Below are positions 1-6,600 of a DNA stretch of 8,102 nt, one piece after another. Positions within the stretch are counted from its first letter, which is position 1. The number at the start of each line of letters is the position of its first letter. The notes beneath the pieces are model-generated. The model did not search any database, was not told the DNA's origin, and was given only the letters and a program-made list of their open reading frames with translations. Source of the DNA: Spirochaeta sp. GTDB lineage: Bacteria; Spirochaetota; Spirochaetia; Spirochaetales_E; Spirochaetaceae_B. The position numbers were made by a program, and so were the translations under genes. The stretch covers positions 1 to 8,102 of the forward strand of contig JAUUYD010000087.1 of the NCBI GenBank assembly GCA_030590585.1, read 5' to 3'.

Positions 1-343
1 AATGGACGAGACCCTGCGACCCGCTCTTCGCAAAATCAAGTCGGAGCGTTTTTTTATCGTTCCATCCGACATGCCGTTTATTGTTTGTGATGATTATCGT
101 CGATTATCGGAAATTAGTGACAGCATGGAAAACCCTATAGTTTTGAGGCCCAATTTTGACGGTAAACCCGGTCATCCAGTGTTGATGCGTAGGGAAGTTT
201 CCAAAGTTCTCTTAACTTCACCGGCAGGTGTCCCGGTGAGGAAAGTTCTGGGGAAATATAAAACTGTATCTATTCCATGGGAGCATGATGGTGTTATCAG
301 GGACTTTGATAAGTTTTCGGATTATGAGGCATTCAAGCCCTGA
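1..343 (+). CDS. MobA/MocA-like nucleotidyltransferase, C-terminal part (5' end outside window)
   Basis: The reading frame is open at the left edge and ends at TGA 341-343, leaving 113 visible residues. The ATG at position 2 is probably internal, because family members are about 190-200 residues and their N-terminal Rossmann part, with the LAAGxSxRMG nucleotide loop, is absent here. Visible motifs fit the MobA/MocA (NTP_transf_3) fold. PSDMPF (residues 21-26 of the visible part) carries the metal/nucleotide-binding aspartate. GKPGHPVLM (54-62) matches the GHPVL segment typical of MocA-type enzymes. RDFDKFSDYEAF (100-111) corresponds to the usual C-terminal DIDTPEDYE. Relatives transfer CMP or GMP to molybdopterin, or act on other small substrates. 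The substrate cannot be named from this fragment, so no symbol is given. The gene converges on the tRNA-Gly gene. Confidence 0.8.
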   Translation, partial: MDETLRPALRKIKSERFFIVPSDMPFIVCDDYRRLSEISDSMENPIVLRPNFDGKPGHPVLMRREVSKVLLTSPAGVPVRKVLGKYKTVSIPWEHDGVIRDFDKFSDYEAFKP

Positions 344-345
344 GA

Positions 346-360
346 AGGGCAGGGCAGGGC
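346..360. repeat. Three tandem copies of AGGGC
   Basis: Three perfect 5-bp repeats begin three bases after the stop codon of the nucleotidyltransferase. They are a short simple repeat with no evident function, and could vary in copy number by slippage. Confidence 0.6.
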
Positions 361-382
361 AGAACCCGAGGAAGGATTCCAT

Positions 383-413
383 GGCCATGTGTGAGCTTTG
401 CTCACCCGCGACC
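383..413. repeat. Degenerate palindrome, repeat unit 1
   Basis: The core is a perfect 6-bp stem, GTGAGC (391-396) with GCTCAC (400-405), around a TTT loop. The outer arms, 383-389 and 407-413, pair only partly. It occupies the same place as the better palindromes of units 2 and 3 and is read as their decayed copy. There is no T-run on either side that would make it a classical terminator. Confidence 0.6.
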
Positions 414-423
414 CTCGTTCTCA

Positions 424-452
424 GCGTCTGATGCTCTTGGGAGCTCAGCCGC
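424..452 (-). repeat. tRNA acceptor-like mini-hairpin, repeat unit 1
   Basis: GCGTCTG (424-430) is identical to the 576-582 strand of the tRNA acceptor stem and pairs with CAGCCGC (446-452) with one mismatch. Inside it, GCTC (433-436) pairs with GAGC (441-444) around a TTGG loop. The result is an acceptor-stem-like helix capped by a short hairpin instead of the rest of a tRNA. Confidence 0.55.
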
Positions 453-461
453 TTCGTCTCG

Positions 462-489
462 GTAGTGTGCGAGCAAGCTCGCTCACTAC
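462..489. repeat. 28-bp palindrome, repeat unit 2
   Basis: GTAGTG (462-467) pairs with CACTAC (484-489), and GCGAGC (469-474) pairs with GCTCGC (477-482). There is one internal T/T mismatch and an AA centre. Twelve base pairs in 28 bases, in a convergent intergenic gap, is REP-like. It could stop transcription or protect RNA ends from either side, but it lacks the T-run of an intrinsic terminator. Confidence 0.75.
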
Positions 490-500
490 ACTCGACTTCA

Positions 501-527
501 GCGTCTGATCCCTTTGGGGACAGACAC
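501..527 (-). repeat. tRNA acceptor-like mini-hairpin, repeat unit 2
   Basis: GCGTCTG (501-507) again equals the 3' acceptor strand of tRNA-Gly and pairs with CAGACAC (521-527) with one C/A mismatch. An inner stem, TCCC (509-512) with GGGA (517-520), closes a TTTG loop. The topology matches the hairpin at 424-452 although the inner sequence differs, so the pairing looks maintained rather than accidental. Confidence 0.6.
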
Positions 528-535
528 TTCGTCTC

Positions 536-565
536 GGTAATGTGCGAGCAAGCTCGCCCACTACC
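536..565. repeat. 30-bp palindrome next to tRNA-Gly, repeat unit 3
   Basis: GGTAATG (536-542) pairs with CACTACC (559-565) with one A/C mismatch, and GCGAGC (544-549) pairs with GCTCGC (552-557) around AA. It lies ten bases past the 3' end of the tRNA on the - strand, where it could block transcription or the exonucleolytic trimming of the precursor. It is nearly identical to the palindrome at 462-489. Confidence 0.75.
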
Positions 566-574
566 CTCGACTTC

Positions 575-645
575 AGCGTCTGATCAGAATCGAACTGACG
601 TCTTTAGCTTGGAAGGCTAAGGTAATACCATTATACGACAGACGC
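575..645 (-). tRNA. tRNA-Gly, anticodon UCC
   Basis: Read on the - strand, the sequence folds into a complete cloverleaf. The acceptor stem is GCGTCTG (645-639) with CAGACGC (582-576). The D-arm contains AATGGTA, the anticodon stem is TTAGC/GCTAA with loop CTTCCAA, and the T-arm GTCAG-TTCGATT-CTGAT has one G-U pair. The centre of the loop is TCC, which decodes GGA/GGG glycine codons. The next base (575) gives U73, and the second pair is C2-G71. Both match the known glycine identity set of bacteria, together with C35 and C36. CCA is not encoded, so it must be added after transcription. The 3' end is repeated twice more downstream of the gene. Confidence 0.95.
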
Positions 646-656
646 GGGTGAGGAAG

Positions 657-686
657 ACTTTAACGGGGTTGGGCTTAGTTGGTCAA
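657..686 (-). promoter_or_regulatory. Probable promoter of tRNA-Gly
   Basis: On the - strand, TTGACC (686-681, five of six to TTGACA) is followed after 18 bases by TAAAGT (662-657, four of six to TATAAT). Transcription would begin a few bases before the mature 5' end at 645. The site lies in the 101-bp divergent gap before purB. It is inferred from consensus matches only. Confidence 0.55.
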
Positions 687-746
687 GCGGTCCATTCTAA
701 ACTGCCGGGACTTGAATTTTCCGGGCTTTTTCGGGCATGATTCTGC

Positions 747-2183
747 ATGGAACCAAGAGACCCTTTTCTCAATATTTCGCCCCTGGATCATCGATATTGG
801 TCGGCCAATAAGGAGTTGTTTGACTCTCTGGCCGAGACACTCAGTGAGAGAGCGGCTGTCCGGTATCTCGTCAAGGCTGAGATGTCACTTCTTAAGGCCC
901 ATATCAAAGGTCATTTAAACAGCAATTCTGAACATCTCACCGCAATCACTGAGCTGGAGAGCAGGATTACAGACGAGGAAGTCGCCGCGGAGGAAGAAAT
1001 TACCAGGCATAACATCCGTGCCCTGGTGAATGTGATTCAGCGCTATGTCCCTGAAGAACTTGTCCCCTGGGTTCACCTGGGAGCCACTTCGGTGGACATT
1101 CTGGATACCGCTATGGCCATGAGAATACGTGATGCCATGAGGGGAACGATTATTCCGCTGCTTCTTGATCTTCTTGACAGCCTGATTCTTATTACCATCA
1201 GCGAAGCGGATACACCTCAGGTCGGGCGTACTCATGGTCAACTGGCCGTTCCCATAACATTTGGTTTTACAATGGCCGAATATGTTTCCCGGCTTGGTCA
1301 GTCCCTGGTTGAAATTGAAAAACGTTCGGGAGATCTCCGGGGAAAGCTTGCCGGGGCGGTTGGCGCTTACAATGCCACCAGCCTGATCAGCATCGATCCA
1401 GAGAAACTCGAAGATGACTACCTGAGCGAACTGGGCTTAAAAAGAGCCGAATATGCCAATCAGATAGTGGAACCGGAGCACCTTCTGCGGCTGCTGCTGG
1501 AAATAAATGCCGCTTTCGGAATTATAGCCAATCTTGCCGACGACCTTCGGCATCTGCAGAGGTCGGAAATTGGGGAGGTGACTGAATCTTTCGGTTCTGG
1601 TCAGGTGGGTTCTTCCACAATGCCCCAGAAGAGGAATCCCTGGAACAGTGAGCATGTAAAGAGCCTGTGGAAGGCTTTTGCTCCCCGTATTATGAGTTTT
1701 TACATGGATCAGATATCAGAACATCAGCGGGATCTTTCCAATTCGGCTTCCGGCCGTTTTGTTACTGATTATCTGGCCGGTTTTGCCGCTGCTGCCGCCA
1801 GAATGAACAAAGTAATCAAAGGATTAGCTGTCCGCAAGGAAAAAATGCTGGAGAATCTTTCGGGACTGGGAGATGGGGTTCTTGCAGAGCCGACTTATAT
1901 ACTTCTGGCCCTTTCCGGTTATGGTGATGCTCATGAAATCATCAGGAAGGTAAGCCTGGAAGCTGATGCTTCAAAACGAAAAATCAGTCAGGTACTTAAA
2001 GAGGATCACCCCGAAGTATGGAAGGCTCTTTCGGACAGGCTGGAATCGGTTTTGGGAATAAGCGCTGATTCTTTTTATTCCAACCCCGCGTCATACAACG
2101 GCCTTGCATCCCAAAGGGCCCGCAATCTTGCCGACCGCTATACAGGTATATCCGCAGAAATAAGAAAAGAGGTTGATAAATAA
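747..2183 (+). CDS. purB: Adenylosuccinate lyase
   Basis: This cytosolic lyase releases fumarate from adenylosuccinate to give AMP, and does the same to SAICAR in de novo synthesis. It belongs to the fumarase/aspartase superfamily. The 478 residues are near the usual 430-480. The superfamily signature GSSTMPQKRNP is at 288-298, with the catalytic serine at 289/290. RTHGQLAVP (161-169) holds the catalytic histidine H163, and HLGATSVDILDTA (110-122) gives the conserved TS..D segment. ATG 747 is the first possible start, because an in-frame TGA lies at 738-740. The N-terminus ISPLDHRYW matches the family's SP.D.RY start. The Shine-Dalgarno match is poor (only GGG at 733-735). The stop overlaps the guaB start by one base. 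PurB works directly after PurA, encoded two genes downstream. Identity is secure. Confidence 0.97.
   Translation: MEPRDPFLNISPLDHRYWSANKELFDSLAETLSERAAVRYLVKAEMSLLKAHIKGHLNSNSEHLTAITELESRITDEEVAAEEEITRHNIRALVNVIQRYVPEELVPWVHLGATSVDILDTAMAMRIRDAMRGTIIPLLLDLLDSLILITISEADTPQVGRTHGQLAVPITFGFTMAEYVSRLGQSLVEIEKRSGDLRGKLAGAVGAYNATSLISIDPEKLEDDYLSELGLKRAEYANQIVEPEHLLRLLLEINAAFGIIANLADDLRHLQRSEIGEVTESFGSGQVGSSTMPQKRNPWNSEHVKSLWKAFAPRIMSFYMDQISEHQRDLSNSASGRFVTDYLAGFAAAAARMNKVIKGLAVRKEKMLENLSGLGDGVLAEPTYILLALSGYGDAHEIIRKVSLEADASKRKISQVLKEDHPEVWKALSDRLESVLGISADSFYSNPASYNGLASQRARNLADRYTGISAEIRKEVDK
2165..2172 (+). promoter_or_regulatory. Ribosome binding site of guaB, inside purB
   Basis: The purine-rich stretch AAAAGAGG ends ten bases before the guaB ATG. 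Stop and start share an A in TAATG (2181-2185), so terminating ribosomes could reinitiate. This couples guaB translation to purB. Confidence 0.6.
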
Positions 2184-3622
2184 TGGAAATCCGTGAAGCC
2201 CTCAGTTATGACGATGTGCTGCTTGCGCCGGCTTATTCAGAGGTCCTGCCTGGTGATACCGATGTAAAAACACAGCTGGTAAAAGGCCTGAAACTCACTA
2301 TCCCGATAATCTCAGCGGCTATGGATACCGTTACGGAAGACCCCATGGCCATTGCCCTGGCTTTAAACGGCGGGGCCGGTGTAATTCACCGGAATCTGAC
2401 TCCCGAGGAACAGGCCAGACAGGTGGCCAAGGTTAAGCGTTTTCTGAATTGGATAATTGAGGATCCGGTTACCATTACAGCCGGGCTCACATTGGCTGAG
2501 GTACGTAAAACCATGGATGATACCGGTGTTACCGGTCTTCCTGTACTGGATGACGGGAAAGTCATTGGAATTATCACCGAGCGGGATTTGAAGTTCAATG
2601 TTCATCCGGATGATCTTGTTGATGATGTAATGACCCGGAATCTGGTTCTTGAGAGAGGTACACCGACTGAGGAAACCGCCCGGGAGAAATTCGACAAGCA
2701 TCGTATTGAAAAACTCCCTGTTGTAGATGAGGAAGGGCGGCTTACCGGGCTGATAACAGTCCGGGATATGGAAAAACATCGGGATTATCCTGATGCGGCT
2801 CTGGATGAGTCCGGAAGTCTCATTGTCGGGGCGGCTGTCAGTCCGAATGACTGGAAATCGCGTATGCCCGGACTTGCGGACTCAGGGGTGGATTTTGTTG
2901 TTCTTGATACCGCTCACGGCGCGTCCATTGAAGTTCTCAAATCCATATCCGGGATAAAGAAAGTTTATCCCGACATACCCCTGATCGGCGGAAATATTGC
3001 CACTGGGGATGGTGCCAGGCGTCTTGTGGAAGCCGGGTCGGATGCAATTAAAGTCGGAGTTGGGCCGGGGTCTATCTGCACAACCCGCATCATTGCGGGA
3101 ATCGGCGTACCCCAACTGACAGCCGTAGCTGATGCCGTGGAGGCATGCGATCCTCACGGAATTCCTGTAATTGCGGATGGCGGCATAAAATTTTCCGGTG
3201 ATATCGTAAAAGCTATCGGCGCCGGGGCCTCAGTCGTAATGATAGGAAATCTGTTTGCCGGTCTTAAGGAATCTCCCGGACGGGAAATTATATTTGAAGG
3301 AAGAATTTTTAAATCCTACAGGGGGATGGGTTCTCTCGGGGCCATACAGTCCGGAGGAGGAGACCGCTACAGGATGGCTGCAGGAGAGGAACCAGTTCCT
3401 GAGGGTATTGAAGGCCGGGTTCCCTTCAAGGGAGATCTGGCCCCATATCTCCACCAGCTGGTAACCGGATTACGGAAAGGGATGGGATACACCGGCTGCG
3501 CGTCATTGGATGACTTGCGTAATTACCGGCGTTTCATCAGAATATCCGCGGCGGGTCTCCGTGAGAGCCATGCACATGATATAAACATCACACGGGAAGC
3601 TCCTAATTACACAAGGCCATAG
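2183..3622 (+). CDS. guaB: IMP dehydrogenase
   Basis: GuaB oxidises IMP to XMP with NAD+, the first and usually rate-limiting step to GMP. It forms cytosolic tetramers or octamers. The 479 residues are close to the usual 485-490. The catalytic barrel is interrupted by two CBS domains (about 95-145 and 150-200) that bind regulatory purine nucleotides in this family. GPGSICTTR (294-302) contains catalytic C299 and the K+ loop. ADGG (331-334) binds the IMP ribose, and YRGMGSLGA (379-387) holds the phosphate. The Arg-Tyr pair of the mobile flap is R395-Y396, followed by [11 protein letters not shown] (407-417). The C-terminus has the expected [10 protein letters not shown]. All key residues are intact. 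The start fits the family's YDDVLL beginning and is tied to the purB stop. Confidence 0.98.
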   Translation: MEIREALSYDDVLLAPAYSEVLPGDTDVKTQLVKGLKLTIPIISAAMDTVTEDPMAIALALNGGAGVIHRNLTPEEQARQVAKVKRFLNWIIEDPVTITAGLTLAEVRKTMDDTGVTGLPVLDDGKVIGIITERDLKFNVHPDDLVDDVMTRNLVLERGTPTEETAREKFDKHRIEKLPVVDEEGRLTGLITVRDMEKHRDYPDAALDESGSLIVGAAVSPNDWKSRMPGLADSGVDFVVLDTAHGASIEVLKSISGIKKVYPDIPLIGGNIATGDGARRLVEAGSDAIKVGVGPGSICTTRIIAGIGVPQLTAVADAVEACDPHGIPVIADGGIKFSGDIVKAIGAGASVVMIGNLFAGLKESPGREIIFEGRIFKSYRGMGSLGAIQSGGGDRYRMAAGEEPVPEGIEGRVPFKGDLAPYLHQLVTGLRKGMGYTGCASLDDLRNYRRFIRISAAGLRESHAHDINITREAPNYTRP

Positions 3623-3714
3623 GAATGAAAAAACAATTTCAGCGAATTGCTTAAGCCGACTCGAGACATTTGAAACATCGAGACATCAGAGGCATTAATT
3701 AAAGGCGGTATTGA
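3623..3714 (+). other. 92-bp guaB-purA gap with a 9-bp direct repeat
   Basis: TCGAGACAT occurs at 3661-3669 and 3678-3686, start-to-start 17 bp, and could be a regulator site. A weak 5-bp AT-rich hairpin (3634-3649) is not followed by a T-run. AAGGCGG (3702-3708) sits six bases before ATG 3715 and is the likely purA ribosome binding site. This is the only real gap in the purine cluster, so an internal promoter or mRNA processing site would be expected here if there is one. Confidence 0.5.
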
Positions 3715-4944
3715 ATGAATCTAGTCGTTGTCGGCGCCCAGTGGGGCGACGAAGGTAAAGGAAAGATGGTGGACTACTTCTCTGAGGAAGCCGATATGGT
3801 GGTCCGTTTCTCAGGCGGTGCCAATGCGGGGCATACCATCAGGGTTGAGGATAAAACCTTTGCCGTTCATCTGATTCCCGCGGGAATCATATCTCCGGGG
3901 AAAACAGTGGTTCTTGGCAACGGTATGGTGATAGACCCTGCATCCATGTTTGAAGAGCTGGCTGGAATCGCCGCCCAGGGTATCGAATGGGAGGGCAGGG
4001 TAGTCGTATCCGACAGGGCCCATCTTGTTCTTCCCGGTTATAAAAGTGAAGACAGGACAATTGACGAACACCGAGCCCGGCCCATCGGCACAACCGGCCG
4101 GGGTATAGGCGTCGCCTACGGGAAAAAAGCATCCCGGGACGGTGTTCGAGTTGCCGACCTCTGGGATCCGGTGGTCTGGAACGCGTTAAGTCAATCCGAC
4201 AGGGACTGGCTTGAGCCCTTCAAGGAACGTCTTTTTTCCATGAAAGTGAACCTGGCCGAGTACATGATGGAAAATCAGGGGAAACGCATTCTTCTGGAAG
4301 GGGCTCAGGGAGCTCTTCTGGATCTGGACCATGGAACCTATCCCTATGTTTCATCGGGTATCTCCACCACTTCCGGTGCAGCCATCGGTGCTTCCATCGG
4401 TCCCCGGAAGATAGACAAATGTCTCGGTGTGCTTAAGGCATATCAGACCAGAGTCGGTAACGGTCCATTTCCCACAGAGATGGTTGAGGGGGACGATGTT
4501 TCCCTTGCGGATACAATCAGGGAGCTGGGACACGAATACGGAGTTACAACCGGTCGTCCCCGGCGCATCGGCTTTCTCGATCTCGTTGCCCTTAAATATT
4601 CAGGATGGGTAAATTCTCTGGACGGATTCATACTTTCCCACCTGAATCTCTACGACGGCTTTGAGTCGGTGAGTGTCTGTACCGCCTACGAACTCGATGG
4701 GAAGCACATAGATTATTTCCCTTCCAACATTGCGGATCTGGAGCGGGTGAAACCCGTCCTCAAAACCCTTCCCGGCTGGGAAGGCAAAGTAGCCGATGCC
4801 CGTAAATGGGATGATCTCCCTGCCGGGGCCCGGGATTTTGTAAACTTCATTGAAGAGTACACAGGAGTACCGGTACATGGATATTCCGTCGGCCCCCTAA
4901 GGGACGAAACCTTCATGAAGGAAGCTCCGTGGACCGCATCCTGA
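3715..4944 (+). CDS. purA: Adenylosuccinate synthetase, divergent GTP-site motif
   Basis: PurA joins IMP and aspartate, normally using GTP, to make adenylosuccinate. The 409 residues are slightly short for the usual 425-430. The P-loop GAQWGDEGKGK is at 7-17 with catalytic D12, and GANAGHT (35-41) gives catalytic H40. IGTTGRGIG (124-132), EGAQGALLDLDHGTYP (195-210), RVGNGPFPTE (246-255), TTGRPRRIG (278-286) and SVGPLRDET (391-399) follow in the normal order. Two segments are unusual. The guanine-recognition motif TKLD, near 330-333 in E. coli, aligns with SHLN (308-311), so K becomes H309 and D becomes N311. The signature usually reading VTSSNTTAGG is VSSGISTTSG (212-221). The frame is intact and the fold clearly PurA. 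The start has the AAGGCGG ribosome binding site. The end overlaps guaA. Confidence 0.95.
   Translation: MNLVVVGAQWGDEGKGKMVDYFSEEADMVVRFSGGANAGHTIRVEDKTFAVHLIPAGIISPGKTVVLGNGMVIDPASMFEELAGIAAQGIEWEGRVVVSDRAHLVLPGYKSEDRTIDEHRARPIGTTGRGIGVAYGKKASRDGVRVADLWDPVVWNALSQSDRDWLEPFKERLFSMKVNLAEYMMENQGKRILLEGAQGALLDLDHGTYPYVSSGISTTSGAAIGASIGPRKIDKCLGVLKAYQTRVGNGPFPTEMVEGDDVSLADTIRELGHEYGVTTGRPRRIGFLDLVALKYSGWVNSLDGFILSHLNLYDGFESVSVCTAYELDGKHIDYFPSNIADLERVKPVLKTLPGWEGKVADARKWDDLPAGARDFVNFIEEYTGVPVHGYSVGPLRDETFMKEAPWTAS
4918..4924 (+). promoter_or_regulatory. Ribosome binding site deciding the GTG start of guaA
   Basis: AAGGAAG, inside the purA coding region, ends four bases before GTG 4929. It supports this start, which places ILILDF directly at the N-terminus as in other GuaA proteins, and implies coupling to purA translation. 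Confidence 0.65.
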
Positions 4945-6479
4945 TTCTGGATTTCGGCGGGCAGACCACACAGCTTATCGGCAGGCGGATACGTGATTTC
5001 GGGGTGTATTCCGAAATCGCTCCGGGAGACGCGGATATTTCCGGGTATCTCAAAGAAGGTGTTAAAGGCATCATACTCTCCGGCTCCCCTGAATCTTCAT
5101 GGGAAAAAAACAGCCCCAAACCGGATGAAGCCGTCTTCGCCTGCGGCCTGCCTGTTCTGGGTATATGCTACGGATTTCATCAGCTCACTATAAATAACGG
5201 CGGTGAAGTTAAGTCCCTTGCCCACAGAGAATACGGACGCTCCGCCGTAAAACATCAGAACGCCAATCCTCTTTTTCAGGGAATACCTGAAAATTTTCTC
5301 TCCTGGATGAGTCATGGTGACAGTGTGACGGCTCCCGGAATTCATTATGAACTTATCGCCGAAAGCGAAAACGGTGTTCCAGCCGCAGCCGCTCACATCG
5401 ACAAGCCCTTCTGGGGAGTACAATTTCACCCAGAAGCCAGTCACTGCGAGTACGGAGTGGATCTTCTGGAGAATTTTGCCTGCGGTATCTGCGGAGCAAA
5501 AAAAGAATGGACACTGGAGCGCTACATTGAGAATGAGAGTGAAATACTGTGTAACAGGACCGGAGACAAGAACGTCCTTCTGTTAATTTCAGGCGGAGTG
5601 GATTCCACTGTTGCAGCAGCCCTCCTGCTTAAAGCACTGCCAAGGGATAGAATCTGGCTGATGTACATAGACACCGGGATGATGAGAAAAGGTGAAAGCG
5701 ATGAAGTAGCCGTAAATCTCCGGGCATTAGGTGCTGAAAATCTTCTTCTTATTGACGCAAAAGAACGGTTTCTGAAACCCCTGGAGGGGGTCAGCGATCC
5801 GGAAAAGAAAAGAAAAATTATCGGTGATGTGTTTATTCAGGTGCAGGAAGAGGAAGCGGCCAAACTTCTTCCGGAGGGTTACATGCTGGCTCAAGGGACC
5901 CTCTACACAGATCTGATTGAATCGGGACAGGGTGTTGGAAACAAGGCTAAAGTGATAAAAAGTCACCATAATGTCGGCACACCCCTGGTTCAGGCCAAGC
6001 GCAGGGCCGGAGAACTCCTTGAGCCCCTTGATAAACTCTACAAAGATGAAGTACGGCGTCTGGGTGAACTCCTGAATGTTTCTCATGAAATCGTTCACAG
6101 ACATCCGTTTCCCGGACCCGGACTGGCAATCCGCATTCTATCCGACATCACCGAAACCAAGCTGAACATACTTCGTGAAGCCGACTCCATCTATATATCA
6201 GAACTTCGTGAGAGAGGTTTGTATCATCAGATCTGGCAGGCTTTTTCTGTGCTGCTGCCTGTACGATCCGTAGGTGTTACAGGCGATGCCCGGGAATACG
6301 GTTATGTCCTCGGGCTGAGGGCCGTGGTGAGCCGGGACGGCATGACCGCCGATGTTTTTGACTTTCCCACAAAAGACCTCCTTGAGATTTCTGCCAAAAT
6401 TACCAACACGGTTAAAGAGATAGGCCGGGTTGTTTATGATATCTCATCCAAACCCCCTGCCACCATTGAGTGGGAATGA
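4929..6479 (+). CDS. guaA: GMP synthase (glutamine-hydrolysing)
   Basis: GuaA aminates XMP to GMP using ATP and glutamine. The 516 residues are full length. The class I glutamine amidotransferase domain covers about 1-190: nucleophile C80 lies in GICYG (78-82), and H167 and E169 lie in QFHPEASH (165-172). The ATP pyrophosphatase domain starts near 200 with the PP-loop SGGVDST (221-227). RHPFPGPGLAIR follows, and the dimerisation domain ends with the canonical KPPATIEWE. The start is GTG, inside the last codons of purA, which fixes the N-terminus at MDRILILDFGGQ. Small departures from common sequences are DFGGQ for DFGSQ, YGFHQ for YGMQ, and LYTDLIES for LYPDVIES; all catalytic residues remain. 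The gene completes the GMP arm begun by guaB. The stop is followed at once by a large hairpin element. Confidence 0.97.
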   Translation: MDRILILDFGGQTTQLIGRRIRDFGVYSEIAPGDADISGYLKEGVKGIILSGSPESSWEKNSPKPDEAVFACGLPVLGICYGFHQLTINNGGEVKSLAHREYGRSAVKHQNANPLFQGIPENFLSWMSHGDSVTAPGIHYELIAESENGVPAAAAHIDKPFWGVQFHPEASHCEYGVDLLENFACGICGAKKEWTLERYIENESEILCNRTGDKNVLLLISGGVDSTVAAALLLKALPRDRIWLMYIDTGMMRKGESDEVAVNLRALGAENLLLIDAKERFLKPLEGVSDPEKKRKIIGDVFIQVQEEEAAKLLPEGYMLAQGTLYTDLIESGQGVGNKAKVIKSHHNVGTPLVQAKRRAGELLEPLDKLYKDEVRRLGELLNVSHEIVHRHPFPGPGLAIRILSDITETKLNILREADSIYISELRERGLYHQIWQAFSVLLPVRSVGVTGDAREYGYVLGLRAVVSRDGMTADVFDFPTKDLLEISAKITNTVKEIGRVVYDISSKPPATIEWE

Positions 6480-6600
6480 ATGGTATCATACCCCAGGGCA
6501 GAGCCCTGGACCCGGAGTCGCCTTTGGCGACTGCTCGCAAGTTCGCTTCGCGAACCCGCTGTATTCCTTTCCGCGGCAGAGCCGCGGGGTATGAAACCAT
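6480..6600. repeat. Multi-branched palindromic element: outer stem enclosing four hairpins
   Basis: The element starts one base after the guaA stop. The outer stem pairs 6480-6492 with 6588-6600, 12 of 13 positions (one A/A mismatch). Inside are four perfect hairpins: 6493-6509 (CCAGGGC/GCCCTGG, loop AGA), 6516-6532 (AGTCGCC/GGCGACT, loop TTT), 6541-6555 (GTTCGC/GCGAAC, loop TTC) and 6571-6587 (CCGCGGC/GCCGCGG, loop AGA). The first and last abut the outer stem exactly and share the core GGCAGAGCC. As RNA or single-stranded DNA this would be a five-way junction. There is no T-run, so a classical terminator is unlikely. Stabilising the guaA 3' end, a REP-like or miniature mobile element, or a structured RNA are all possible. 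Short frames here are by-products. Confidence 0.8.

Larger units (their letters stand above)
383..585 (-). repeat. Tandem 75-77 bp repeat array that includes the tRNA-Gly 3' end
   Basis: Three units can be aligned. The word CAGCGTCTGAT recurs at 422-432, 499-509 and 574-584, giving periods of 77 and 75 bp. The last copy is the real 3' end of tRNA-Gly (read on the - strand). Between units 2 and 3 the identical stretch is 20 bp (491-510 and 566-585) and covers about 10-11 bases of tRNA plus its 3' flank. Each unit also has a palindrome upstream of this word on the + strand (383-413, 462-489, 536-565). The copies decay with distance from the tRNA: unit 1 is the most divergent. The array fills the gap between two convergent genes and encodes no plausible protein. 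The layout resembles the tandem repeats after E. coli tyrT, which also carry the tRNA 3' end; this comparison is from memory. Confidence 0.8.

Noticed and set aside
383..585. CRISPR array
   Set aside because: Repeats are palindromes plus a tRNA end at 75-77 bp with only two or three decaying copies. The intervening sequence is itself repeated, so there are no unique spacers, and no cas genes are seen.
575..645. Integration site (attachment site) in the tRNA-Gly gene
   Set aside because: tRNA 3'-end duplications can mark integrated elements, but the copies are only 75-77 bp apart with no integrase or cargo between them.
646..746. Purine riboswitch or leader upstream of purB
   Set aside because: The gap is only 101 bp and shared with the tRNA promoter. 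I see neither a three-way junction with purine-riboswitch loops nor an intrinsic terminator.
679..918. Open + strand frame upstream of and overlapping the purB start
   Set aside because: It overlaps the well-supported N-terminus of PurB in another frame, has no family resemblance and has biased, arginine-rich composition.
2363..2779. Long open frames on the - strand inside guaB, and similar ones inside purA and guaA
   Set aside because: They lie opposite intact, conserved enzymes, have no recognisable motifs and no ribosome binding sites; they are antisense by-products.
3634..3649. Intrinsic terminator after guaB
   Set aside because: The stem is five AT-rich pairs with a six-base loop, and no T-run follows.
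3670..3699. Internal promoter before purA (TTGAAA, 18 bases, ATTAAT)
   Set aside because: The matches are weak, and the predicted start would fall inside the ribosome binding site.
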